NCBI GenBank assembly: GCA_001986395.2 | Contig: MQVO02000014.1 | Span: 1 to 64,000, forward strand | Reading direction: 5' to 3' | DNA length: 64,000 nt | Source: Irpex lacteus | Lineage: Eukaryota > Basidiomycota > Agaricomycetes > Polyporales > Irpicaceae | Shown here: positions 22,525 through 33,224 of the stretch, in pieces | Position numbering within the stretch: position 1 is the first letter of the stretch | Layout of the letters: each line of letters starts with the position of its first letter | Notes under the pieces: generated by a model | What the model was told of the DNA's origin: nothing | The model's input: only the letters and a program-made list of their open reading frames with translations | Database searches by the model: none | Made by a program: the position numbers and the translations under genes

Positions 22525-23834
22525 TTACAATCTATCCTCCTCCACCGGTGGTAGATCTGATTGCAGCTGTCGTGCTAGCCTTGCAACATGATACATAATA
22601 TCTTTGATGCGACCACCCATCGTCACGTATTCGTTCGCAAACTCCTTCTTGGTGACGACTGTGAACGACATTTCGGGAGTGCATTCGCGTCCGAATCGCA
22701 GGAAGCGCGCCCGTGATACCTCCTTCCAACCAGCGCAAGACGATCGTAGTTGCCAACTACTCGCATAGCATGGGTCTCCTAACATTCCTGCAGGTACGAC
22801 AACGCCGTCTAAACCTAGTTTGAGATTCCAACTGTGGCGATCGGCTATCCATCGCGGTTGTGCGGAAAATGCTGCAGGCCGGGACTCCGTCAAATACGAC
22901 TGGCACTTAGCACGGACTGCTGCCGACATGCACCCAGGAATATGTGACATGCCATCGTCTACGACTTTGTCGAGATCCCATCCGCGCTTTGCATACTTTT
23001 CCTTCACTTCCCATATCCTGGGCCAGTCTTTAGTGAGCAATCCAATCCGGCACTCGAACGTGGCGATGGGGTAGAGCGAATACGCCCGATCGTACGAAAT
23101 GAGGTTCATTAGGTGAGCTGTCAATTCGAATCCATCAAGCGGCACCGCATCAACAATTACACGAGGAAGGACAGTTTGAACAACTGACTGGAGTAGAATT
23201 TCAAGATGAGCGCCATCGGCGTGTCGATAGCAGAGACGACTTGTACTTTACGAAGCCCTGCTTCTGGCCACAAGGCAACTTTGTAAAACGTATAAACCCC
23301 TTCTGGATGGTCATGCGCGTACTCCCAATCGTTGTCTTCATCCAGGACTGCTTGGACAAAAGTCGTTCCAGGGGCCTGATTCGACGCTGTACCGTTGGGC
23401 TCAAAACGGTACCCAGCAGAGTTCATCAGCCAATTGCCAACCTCCAGCACTTTACTCGACTTCACGTATATGTCCAGATCGCTCTCTTCGTATCTGACTT
23501 GAGCAAAGAACTGCAATGCGTTTGATCCAGATATTAGTGCCCCTGTACGAGCTTGAAGAGATCGAAAGCCGATCGGATCGTCAAAGAACGGTCGCAGGTG
23601 TTCGTTGATATTGTAGGCGAGCGTGAAATAGTCTTGGATAACTTGATACAATGTCCGACAGGTCCACGATAGACGTATGAGCGTGGCCGGTGTACAATGG
23701 GGGATAATGACATCACGGATGTTGGGGATCGCGAGGATACACCCTGCTGCTGCTCGTTGTAGCGAAAGTGCTGAGAGCCATCTGACAATGTTATCTTCTT
23801 CTGCGGTCGCAACTGGGATGTGTACGTGCGCCAT
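22525..23834 (-). CDS. Uncharacterised protein with a nucleotidyltransferase-like motif
   Basis: There are two exons, 23834-23189 and 23117-22525, joined by a 71-bp GTCAGT...TGACAG intron that restores the frame (FYSS/HLMNLISYDRAYSLYP). The start is MAHVHIPVATAEED. Residues about 40-75 resemble a degenerate F-box-like helix pair (CTPATLIRLSWTCRTLYQ). The middle holds ISGSNALQFF, then 9 residues later SDLDIYV: a G-S...D-x-D pattern like the polymerase-beta nucleotidyltransferase fold. Further on, YDRAYSLYPIATFECR and EKYAKRGWDL look conserved. I know such proteins only as hypothetical, multi-copy Agaricomycete families. Activity is unproven; it could be an inactive NTase fold. About 410 residues. 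Confidence 0.72.
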
Positions 23835-24198
23835 ATCGTAGAACACCGGTCAAGTAGACTTGTCGACTAGCGAATCTCGGTGGTGGGGACTACCGTTCAG
23901 GTAGTATGCAGTCAAGCCGTTATCAACAGTGTGGCAAGAACCGCTCCCGCCCGTGGGAATGAATGGTCTTCTCACACGGACCCTATGACCAGCCTCATGA
24001 GCATGTCAAGTGACCGTGATCAGAACTGCAATCGTGCGTCAGTCAAAGTATATGTACAGTATAGATTCTCGTTCCTACGCATATCTTGATGAAGACCGAA
24101 TGAGGATGCGATATAAACCATGCACTAAGATAGTACGGAATGAGCGAAGATAGCAACTTGACGTCATGCTACAAACCTCGCACACCTGGCCTGTTTCT
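23835..24198. other. Intergenic region, nothing recognised
   Basis: A 360-bp stretch between the start of the NTase-like gene and the end of the MFS gene; no motif seen. Confidence 0.4.
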
Positions 24199-26017
24199 CT
24201 AAGCCTCTATTATGCCCGATTCGACTATTTTCTCCGCCTTTTCGGGATCATTCAATGAACCCTCCTCTTCCCACCCTTCCTTCCTTTGCACCGGCATACG
24301 TACCCATAGTAGGTTAATAACCATAGCGAGTACGGTAAAGCCGACCGCCAGAAATATAGCTCCGCGATACCCTTTGACGAGGCTACGCCCATCGTCGTTA
24401 ACGTAGCGTTCGACCGTGCCAGCAAACCCGAGCCCAGTGGAGATCCCGAAGACTTGTATGACACCAATCAACGACCCGCCCACACCTTGCTCCTGCCGTT
24501 GGACAGAATTCGAAACAATGACTTGTCCAGCAGTGAGGACGAAGTCTGGTCCACAGCCCATTATGAATGTTGCCACGAACGCCTGGGCCCAGTAAATTTG
24601 ATGTGTTGGCATGGTGCCGAGGATGAGAAGTGCGACGAGGATATCGGTAAGGCCAATGAAGATGATGTATTGTGCCTTCAGGTGTCTGACGAGCCAACCT
24701 GAGACCACAGCCATAATAGCACCCATGAAGACAATGGGTGCTAGGGCTCCGCCGGCGGCGATGTTGGTGAAGTTCCTCAGGGTGAGCTGCCAGACGGTGA
24801 GGTACCAGGTGTAGACACCCATGTCCATCATGACGATAAAGACGCAGATGATAAGAGGGGTGAAGGATGGACGTGTCCAGATGGCAATCGGAACGATGGG
24901 ATCGTTTGTGAACTTCGCCTCCCATATGGCGAAGGCGGCTGCGTGAAGTATTGATACAATGAGAAGGATGTAGATATATGGCGTAGGCCAGCCAACAGCG
25001 GGGGCCTGGCTAAAATGCGATTTTTTGAGATGAGGGGGATGAACCGATTCAAGACAGGCTGTACTCACTTCCAAACAAAGTTAAATAAAAATAGAGCTCC
25101 GATTCCGAAGTAAGAGCCAACGAAGTCAATCTTCCCATTGGGTTCTTGACGTTCGTCGCGGGGAACCGAAACGTACGCAACACTAAACACGACACCCCCA
25201 AGTATTGCACTGTAGAGAGGAATATTATGAGATTAGGCCACACTCTCGACGTCGTTATACAAGAGACTTACAAGAACCAGAACGTCCACCTCCACGAAAC
25301 GAGCTGCGCGACTAGCCCAGCCAAGATACCTCCGCCAGCCGCGCCAACTGGGCCGCCGCTCACGAACAACGCCATTGCAATGTTTCTCCAATGGCCTGGC
25401 GGGAACGTGAGACCAAGTAGCGCGATGCAATTCGGCATCATGATCCCACCACCGATGCCGCCCATCGCGCGGAGGATGCAAAGAGCGATGAAGGTAGGGG
25501 CAAACCCGACGCCGATCGTAAATGCCACCCAGAATACCGACCCCATGAACAAGACATTCTTATGGCCGTAAATCGTCCCAAGACGTCCTCCGATGATGAT
25601 GAACGCGCCCTGCGTAAGTCTGAGATCGTGTGTTAGTTTTATACAGCGTCAAATAAGTAAAATTGAGTACGAACGGATATGAGGCAGCCACCCAAGGAGC
25701 ACTACTCGCGGGGACACCGAAGTGCTCAGCAATAATGAATCCGGTATTGATGCCGCCACCGATTTGAGTCATCTATAGTAAACAGTCAATTCTTGAGCAT
25801 TCGAGTACATGCGAGGTGCACGTACTTGGACTAGCTGGGTAAGCGCGACGAACGTTATTAAGATAATCTTGCGACTGAAAGCTATGTCCTCAAGAGGGGC
25901 TCGGACGTCCGCCTGCTCAGTATCACCGTCGACACTATCCAAAGCCAATCGTGTCGCCGTGGTTGTAGGTGACGGTTCCGTTGGAAGTGGCTGCTCAATC
26001 GGTTCTTGCTTTTCCAT
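24199..26017 (-). CDS. MFS transporter, DHA2-like (14-TM drug/ion exporter type)
   Basis: ATG 26015-26017 starts MEKQEPIEQPLPTEP, a charged cytosolic tail, then TM segments. Exons join as SAPWVAASYP, GGRLGTIYGHKN (motif A type), FIALCILRAMGGIGGGIMMP, FPPGHWRNIAMALFVSGGPV (TM5 region), WRWTFWFL, and a C-terminal half ending in IVESGIIEA at TAG 24199-24201. The pattern resembles the fungal ATR1/YOR378W group of plasma-membrane proton antiporters. About five introns. Substrate unknown. It is head-away from the APC gene and not an obvious cluster member. Confidence 0.83.
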
Positions 26018-26884
26018 GATGATACCCGACAGAGGTTGCAGGTGTCGAGATCTGTGCCACAAGATGTGCGACTGTTAATGTACCTTCCTAGGAGACGGAG
26101 AAGGCGCATCAGAGTCGCGCCATCCTAATGAAGCGGCGTTCGGGGAGGGTGGAGGTGGCCATCCCCGAGGTTGGGGCTGAGGCTTCGGGCAAGTAGGTGG
26201 TATCAGATGCACGCATCTGATCAACGGTACTCACGAATTTGCTGGTCACATACCGCTGTACGATTATGGGTCCTAGCTTTGCTACCATCTATTAGTCGTA
26301 AGACCCTCGGCTTTCGCTAACGCCGACGGTTTGATGGAAAAGGTCAGCCTTGAGGTGTTGGACGTCGGTGCCTTATCCAGTTGATGACTGTATCTTCGTC
26401 AGCAGCTGACAACAAGTCTGGCAACGGTATGTTTCATGAGTGACAGGTATACGTTCCGGACGACATGAATTACCAAGAAACAATGCAACTTGTCTTTCAG
26501 CGTGCACAACAAGGGGCGGAATCTATAGGGAAAAGTGCTGTGGTGGATTTACCATGATGTTTTTACTGCTTTCGGCTTAGTCAGATTACTAACACGCGCC
26601 GATGCTGGGCCAAAAATATCAACTATAGCATATTTTCGTATGTCAGTACAAGTCTCTAGGCATGGTCTGCATCAATATTCACGTACTTTAAGAGGTTGGG
26701 TACAATGGATGATATGAAAATGCAGATTCTTTGAAACTATGCGTCAGTCCGATGTCCAACGATTCCGTGAAACAACAAAACTTACCGTAGTATGAGACAG
26801 GCCCGCGATAATAACGTTAAAAAGAGCAGTTCCCAGCATTAGGAGTTTTGTCAGCGAGGAGACACTACACGACCATACTTATGC
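26018..26884. other. Intergenic region, nothing recognised
   Basis: About 870 bp upstream of the MFS gene. No gene or repeat supported. Confidence 0.4.
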
Positions 26885-28630
26885 TTGTCTTCGGCTTGCA
26901 CACCAATAGATCTTAATCTTCGCGGAAAATCAGCGTTGTCCTCGCGCGTTGAATGTAGGTACAGGTCGGCCAACATGACGAGGTCAACGCCTGCAGAGGA
27001 AAGAACATCAAGACGCTGTCAATGTTGCAGCGCGTTCTATAGTAAAGCCGCGGAGATGGAATACGCAGGGGAATTGCCCTCATTATCTAGTCTCCGATTC
27101 ATCATACGCGTGCATGGCATGAGGCCACCCTGCGAGGTTGCAACTCTGTCCTCTCCACAATGCAGCAGACTCGAAGCCGCGATGCTCGTTACAAACAGGA
27201 CGTTTCATCGTTCATACTCGCGAGTGGGCTAAGGTCTGAGGATTATTTGCTCCCCTCGATAGGCTCCAGCAGAGTCAGATGACAACTAACCGCACGGCAT
27301 ACTTACCAGCAACATTCTGAAGACCCTCTGTATCCGAAGACCCATGCTGGCGAGGACGGGTCGGATGATTGATACGATGCCGCGGGAGTAGGGCGGGGAA
27401 TTGTTTATCTACAGCTACGTACTTCACTTTTTCTTTCCTTTAATTCTTTATCGACGCTACCTGCATCCTCCAAGGTGCAGACGAGAGTGTGGCGCCCTCT
27501 CGTAATTACAAGTCGCTATTGGCTGAAACTTATGCTTTGGCCAATCAGGCAGTCATGTTAGTAAATCTTACAACGCCCATCCGGGATTGATTGGGCCGCC
27601 GAGGAGAACTGCCTTGCGAATGCGAGTGGCGCTGCTCGGGCATGATGCTCGGGTCGCGTCACTACTGCAGCAATATGCGCGGATTCCTGCCCTAGCTGGC
27701 GGGGTGCTACGTGTGTTCTTTCGCAGCCGGGTATCCGACGTGGTACCTAATCCGTGTGAGACGAGCGCTGGTTATTTGTGCAGATATGCACTGGACGTGC
27801 TTTAGCCGTCAATTATCCCAGGTACTACCAGTCAGGGAAACCTTTCTGGTAAGTTCTTGTGGCTGCTGCCCGCGGCCGAGTCCGGCTATGTGCCCCATAG
27901 CCACCTTAAGCCCCAACGGTGTATGATTTATCTGCACTGTATAAGGCCCCTTACTGTGGGAAGACGTCGCAAGACGCTTCCAATCTGTCCAGACCTGCTT
28001 GCAGGCTGGCCTTCTACGCGTTTCGGAACCTATGGTTCTGGGACAATCTGACACGTTTATAACGTGTCCTTTAGTGGGTTGGACGCCCCCTCGTAGAGGA
28101 TGGCAGACAGCCATTGAACCCTTGGGCAGTAATGCTCTTGGAATCTACGATCGCAACTCTGCACCCTGCAGGCTGCGATACACGCGGAGGAACACTCCTG
28201 CAAACACGAATACAGTACTCGTACTGTAGATGGCCCCATGGTGAACTCCATGGAACATAACCGACATGCACTGCTTGATTCACAATCGTCGCTTCGTCCG
28301 ACGGGGAGTAACGCACGAGACGCATTTAGAGTGAAGATGAGGTGTATGTGCTCGTACTGCTGATGAATATTGTCTTCCCTGCCCTTTAGTTCACTTCGCG
28401 GCGCGCTGTTGACGTCGGCATCGCTTGAGCTCGCCTTCGTGGTGAGTTCAGCGATGCTGGTGCGATGGTGTAACTCTATTCAGACTACTCCCGGTCTGCT
28501 GCATCCACATTAAATTTTTCGAATTTATTCATCTCTTCTCGAGATGATTACTATGTATACGTGGATCCCAAACTGTGAGAGCTCGTGTACATACATAGAA
28601 ATACATTCGAAAAATCTATCGCGTTGCTGT
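26885..28630 (+). repeat. Segmental duplication copy A
   Basis: The stretch aligns by eye with 30190-32715 (copy B). Its left end (26926-27010) matches the start of the hydrolase gene at 30.2 kb, including the gacaggtcggcc and gaagacgctgtcaat blocks on the plus strand. The middle is the inverted-repeat element at 27160-28504. The right end shares aaatttttcg and atacattc blocks. Copy A lacks the 0.8-kb insertion that copy B carries. Divergence is substantial, so the duplication is not recent. Confidence 0.7.
27160..28504 (+). mobile_element. Inverted-repeat element, copy A
   Basis: The element begins atgcagcagac and ends gtctgctgcat, an 11-bp perfect inverted repeat, and aligns through most of its length with copies B (31337-32586) and C (36360-38045, inverted). 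Shared internal landmarks are ctcgaagccgcgatgctcg near the left end, a gcgggagtnggcggg block, a tacctgca...tgcag short palindrome, and ccctttagttcacttcgcgg near the right end. No conserved open frame is shared by the three copies. It may be a non-autonomous DNA transposon or another repeated non-coding unit. Confidence 0.6.
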
Positions 28631-28689
28631 CATGAGCTCATACATGGCCCAATGGAAGTACTCGGGCGTCGAGGCGTGCTGCATCATGC

Positions 28690-28975
28690 CAAGTACAGTG
28701 CAGCCAGTCGAGGGCCCTTGTGCCTATCGTGCCTCGTCTCCAAGCCACAGAAGCCGAGACAGATAACCTCAAGCTGAGTAAAGCGGTTGCATGCGATTCA
28801 AAATCCTGAGAGCGCAGACGGATGGATTATATAAGGGTGGTAGCAGGTGATGACTCCACTGAAGTTGCATGAAAGATGACGAAGGGTGCTGGTTGGCAAG
28901 AGGTAGATGAGGCTAGCTTGCGGTAACCAACTTTCGTTCAGTAGTGCAGCATGCTTGTGGCATGTTTGCAGTGGA
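28690..28975 (-). pseudogene. Relic of a family A F-box gene
   Basis: DNA at about 28745-28790 (cacagaagccgag, then gagtaaagcggttgca) matches 12940-12978 inside F-box gene A1, and similarity continues through the segment corresponding to the leucine-rich tail (agcttgcgg..., agtagtgc...). The frame is broken throughout and no F-box is left. It lies just outside repeat copy A. Confidence 0.6.
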
Positions 28976-29316
28976 CTGTGCCGATGGCAGTGGGTTCTAC
29001 AAGATATGCACGTACTTCAATGTCCTGTTTAATAACTTGTCAGTGACAACACGAGATGCGACTGCCAGCAGATACAAGTCAATAACTTGAACGAAAGAGA
29101 ATGGCCGCGGAGATAAGCGATGATGTACACTTCGACTCCGTGAGAACCTTGGTAACACCTTTCCGCCTCTCCGCAACCACACTTCTTTCCATGTCCGATA
29201 CAACAGAGCATTCAATACTCGTAGAAGTGTTAATCGCAAGGGATTTTATTATACTGTACCGTTGATCCGCACATGAGACGTACTGTCCTCAAGACCGAAC
29301 CATGCGTACATAACCA

Positions 29317-30268
29317 CTACGCTGAAACTGACGGCGCAGTTCCGCTCATAACCTCATACAAACCTTCCATCGGTCGCCTCGATAACCGTTCACTCCAGAA
29401 CCGCATGATAGGTTCCCACTCTTCTTTCGACCTCGGCATGCCCTCTCCACGTCCCATACTGAAGTCTTTGACTGTTCCAAACGCCTTCTTGAACGATGCC
29501 ATGGAATTTGGCGGTAGGGCCGTCTCTGCTGGTGATGGGCGATGAGCGACGAGGATAGGAGTTGGACATGGAGTAGGCAAGGTGTTATGATATGAGAGCA
29601 GGGGCCCACAGACGGTCACGACAGATCCAAGAGCCTGTGAAGCGGGAATACGTGAAGAGTCTGAGGATGTGTCGTCCTTGTTCGCCGTCGAAAGGGCTGA
29701 CCGCCACCATTTCACGGCGAACTCTGCTGCAACGGTACCGCCTTGAGCAAATCCAAAGAGATGGATTCGGTTAGCGGGCCAGGAGCAGTCCTTTGTGAGG
29801 TGGGTCACCACACGGGTGAGAAGTTCAAGTGCGGGTGAGGGATTGGGGTTCGTGAGTAGGTCGCCTAGGCCATCGAAGGATGCGTACCACTGATACGCTT
29901 CCTCGTACAGGAATGGGATCCTACGTTTCGGATTTACTAGATCATGCTTAAGACGAAACAGATGGAAATACCTACAGTTCTGGTGCTCTCAGAGCTAAAG
30001 TAGCAGTCTGTGGAAGCTTCAAGGAGCGACCCAGCTTTCCAAACGGAATATGCGTGTCACCTATGATAGATTTAGTGATCGTTAATTCATGGATCGCAGG
30101 AGGTATTTATCGATTACCTAGTCCATGTAGAAGTATTAGCAGATTCTCATCCGTGCCGTCGTCGCTTGGGTTGTAGTCAAATGGAACAGTTATTGCGGAT
30201 GATTTTGGTCGTGGTTTCACTTTCAGAGAACCCTCGCTCGCTGAACGTAGAGACAGGTCGGCCGACAT
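29317..30268 (-). CDS. Alpha/beta-hydrolase, phospholipase/carboxylesterase family
   Basis: There are three exons. ATG 30266-30268 begins MSADLSLRSASEGSLKVKPR. Then come LLILLHGLGD (oxyanion region), IPFGKLGRSLKLPQTATLAL, IPFLYEEAYQWYASFDG, the nucleophile-elbow region HLFGFAQGGTVAAEF, and a C-terminus with GMPRSKEEWEPIM. The family (acyl-protein thioesterase/YDL057W-like) hydrolyses esters or thioesters in the cytosol. Here the elbow reads GFAQGG with GCT (Ala) at the position normally Ser. This either removes the usual nucleophile or marks a subfamily with a different role. The 5' end is included in duplication copy B, and a diverged copy of it sits at 26.9 kb. Confidence 0.8.
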
Positions 30269-30441
30269 GACGAAAGTAGAGGAAAGAACTTGAAGACGCT
30301 GTCAATAAAGCGCATCTGATACGACCACGCAAGCTTCGCGGAGACCGAATCTCCAGTGGAGATGGCTCTCGTTATTTAGACTCGCCAGCCAGATCCGATC
30401 ACAAGCTGCCACGTGCCTCCATCAAAGACATCAAAGGGAGG

Positions 30442-31261
30442 CGCGAGCTTGCGAGCGGACTGGTAAATCTTGACCGTAAAACTCGACCCCCCTCTTAGCG
30501 CTGGACCGTGTGAAACCATACTTAGAAAAATCGCGCTTTCGACGGCTGCTCATTTGCATCGACCTTGTACCACACGCTCACCACCTCATCCGATTCTTTA
30601 AACAGTTAATAGAAAGTGTCTTTAATTCTTTCAAGGATTATTTATTGTATACGCTTTCTCACCATATGCTTAACGGTTGGTTCTCTGTGACTGTATGGAA
30701 GGCTTACTGATGCCGTATTGGGCCTCAGTATACCCAAGAACCACTCAAATGTGCTTGAGAAAGCTTCAAGGAGTGTTTTTCATCGCGTTGGCATGTTTAG
30801 TTTCGCTGGCCGTACTCATCGGCGAGGTACAGAGAGCCTAAGTGCGGCAACCCATGGTGGCCTGATATAGGCGCCCGCATACGAACACAGTCTACTCACT
30901 TATTCTGTGTACATAGCTGCACAACAAGCGTTAATTTTGCGTCAATTAATCACTGTGGGGCCAGATATCTGCTTTATTCCGTTTTCTTGCTTTCTATAGT
31001 GATTCTGTAAGCAGACTGAGAGGGCTCGCGGCAGTAGATGCACATTTCACAACTATTTTAGTATATAAATTTTGTACGTATTATATGTATCTATCGATGT
31101 CTATAAGCAATATTCTTGATCCTGTGAGTTGTTATTGAGCTACGCGAAGACGAAGCCGTCGAGCCACCCTCGAACGCGCGAATTTTCTAAGTATGGTTTC
31201 ACACGGTCCAGCGCTAAGAGGGGGGTCGAGTTTCACGGTCAAGATATTCCAGCCGCTTACG
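30442..31261. mobile_element. 0.8-kb non-autonomous element with long terminal inverted repeats
   Basis: The segment 30451-30532 is the near-perfect reverse complement of 31177-31258; the core (cctcttagcgctggaccgtg at 30491 versus its complement near 31202) is exact over more than 30 bp. Nearly identical short direct repeats lie outside: catcaaagggagg at 30429-30441 and catcaaggagg at 31262-31272, which could be an 8-11 bp target duplication of Mutator type. The interior (A/T rich, no conserved protein) has one 66-codon open frame without homology. Copy A lacks the segment, which shows it as an insertion. Confidence 0.68.
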
Positions 31262-31336
31262 CATCAAGGAGGAACGACTGATCCGAAAGCGGCTGGGAAC
31301 GAGCCTACGCAACGCTGGCAACTCTTTCTTCTCCAC

Positions 31337-32586
31337 GATGCAGCAGACTCGAAGCCGCGATGCTCGTTACACAGAGGACGTCTCGTCGTTCCCACTCGCG
31401 GGCGGGCTAAGGTCTGAGTATTACTTGCTCCCCTCGATAGGCTCTAGCAGGGTCCGGTCGCAACCAACCGCACGGCATACCAGCAACATTCTGAAGGCCC
31501 TCTGATCCAAAGACCCATGTAGGCGAGGACGGGCAGGAAAATTGAAACATTGTCGCGGGAGTCGGGCGGGGATATATTCGTCTACAGCTACGTACTTTAC
31601 TTCTTCTTTTCTTTGGTTCTTTATCGGCGTTACCTGCACCCCTTGAGGTGCAGGCGAGAGGTTGGCGCCCTCTCGTCATTACAAGTCGTCATTGGCTAAA
31701 GCGTAAGCTACGTCTAATCGTGCGGTCATGTTTAGCAGACCCTACAATGCCCATGAGGATTGGTAGGCCGCCGTCGACAAACACTCAGGAGAGCAGCTCT
31801 GCGAACGCCAGTGGCGCGGCTTGGGCTTTATGTCTAGGTCATGTCACTGGTACAGCGATGCACGCGTACCACCGCTCTTGTTAGCGGTGTGCTGCGTGTA
31901 TCCGTTCGCGACTGTGTATCCAATGTGGTACCTAATGAGTACGAGACGAGCGCTGGTTATTTGTGCCGAGACCGAAGTGCACTGAGCGAGCTATAGTAGC
32001 CGTGATATAAGTCACTACCAGATAGGAAACCCCGTTCTGGCAGGTTTCTGCTGGCTGCTAACCGCAGCCAAGCCCAAGGTCAATGAACCAAAAGCCGAGA
32101 TGAATACCACATCTGAGAGTACAAGACACCATTGTACGGAACGCAGTCATACCAGACGCTTCCACGCCCTAGTATATAATATAGGCAGGCTAGAGCAAAA
32201 ATGCTCGTTGGACGACTCAACGATCGCAGACCTGCAGGCTGCGAACATGCGGAGTGACATCCAGGAAACATAGTTCGGTATACGTACCGAGACTAGATCC
32301 ATGTGAGAAACCCCATGGAATGTAACCAAAACATGCACTGCTTGATTCACAACCGTCACTTCGTCCGAAGTACTGGACTACGACGGGGAGTAACGCACGA
32401 GAAGAATTGGAGTTTAGAAGAGGTTTATGTGCTTGTGCTGCTGACGAATTTCTTTTCCCCCGCCCTTTAGTTCACTTCGCGGCGCGCCTGTCATCGTCTG
32501 TATCACTTGGCCCGCCTTCGTGGTGGGTTCGGCGGTGCTGATGCGACGGCGTAACTCGATTCAGACTACTCCTTGTCTGCTGCATC
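31337..32586 (+). mobile_element. Inverted-repeat element, copy B
   Basis: The element starts gatgcagcagac and ends gtctgctgcatc, a perfect 12-bp inverted repeat, 1250 bp long. It has the same internal landmarks as copies A and C. No open frame is conserved. Sequence similarity to A and C continues for about 45 bp past the right repeat (to ctcttcgcgagat), so the true unit may be slightly longer than the inverted repeats define. Confidence 0.62.
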
Positions 32587-32715
32587 AACGTCAAATTTTT
32601 CGTATCCATTCATCTCTTCGCGAGATCACTGGCCTCGTAGTTCGTGTACTTCTTACAGCTTCTTATGTATCTACGTAGGTTGCAATACATTCATGAAATA
32701 TATCTGATTGTGCGC

Positions 32716-33224
32716 CCCAACACTCAGCCGTTGACTTGAAGCTCGAAGCTTGAGGCGCGTTGTTCTTTTGTCGTCACCTGTAGGCAGCTCGTACGATGCA
32801 CTCGATCCTCAATGTAATACTAATGCTGCCCCTAATTCGTACTACTTCGCGATTATACTGGGTCCAATGGAACGGTTTGTCTGGCGCTGTGGCCGCTACT
32901 GCGCGGACAGTGACTCGAAGAAGGCAAGTAGTATCGCTAGCTATACATCCGGCAGTGATACTCTATTTCTTTACAATCGGCTTAAGTGAAAACGTAGTTG
33001 GCTCTTGTTCACGCGTACATCTTTCGTCGTGTCGCTTGCATGAGTCTACTCACGTCTTAGAGGCAAATACATAGCAGCAAACGAAGAACAAAGTAGGCGT
33101 GTATGATGTTGAGGTTGTGCGTACAAAGCAGTAAAGACTGGAATAAGTATGTAGTAGTGATACGTGTGATACAATATGAGCATAACTCAGAAACAAAGAC
33201 AAACAAGCTGCATCGTGCGGACGT
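32716..33224. other. Intergenic region, nothing recognised
   Basis: About 500 bp downstream of repeat B and of the TMEM135-like stop. Small open frames only. Confidence 0.35.

Larger units (their letters stand above)
30190..32715 (+). repeat. Segmental duplication copy B
   Basis: Counterpart of copy A. It starts inside the 5' end of the hydrolase gene, is interrupted by an 0.8-kb inverted-repeat insertion (30442-31261), continues with the element 31337-32586 and ends after ttgcaatacattcatgaaata near 32695. Confidence 0.68.

Noticed and set aside
23117..23189. Apparent frameshift splitting the NTase-like gene into two genes
   Set aside because: A GTCAGT...TGACAG intron of 71 bp joins the two parts and restores a smooth protein (FYST/HLMNLIS), so one gene is more likely.
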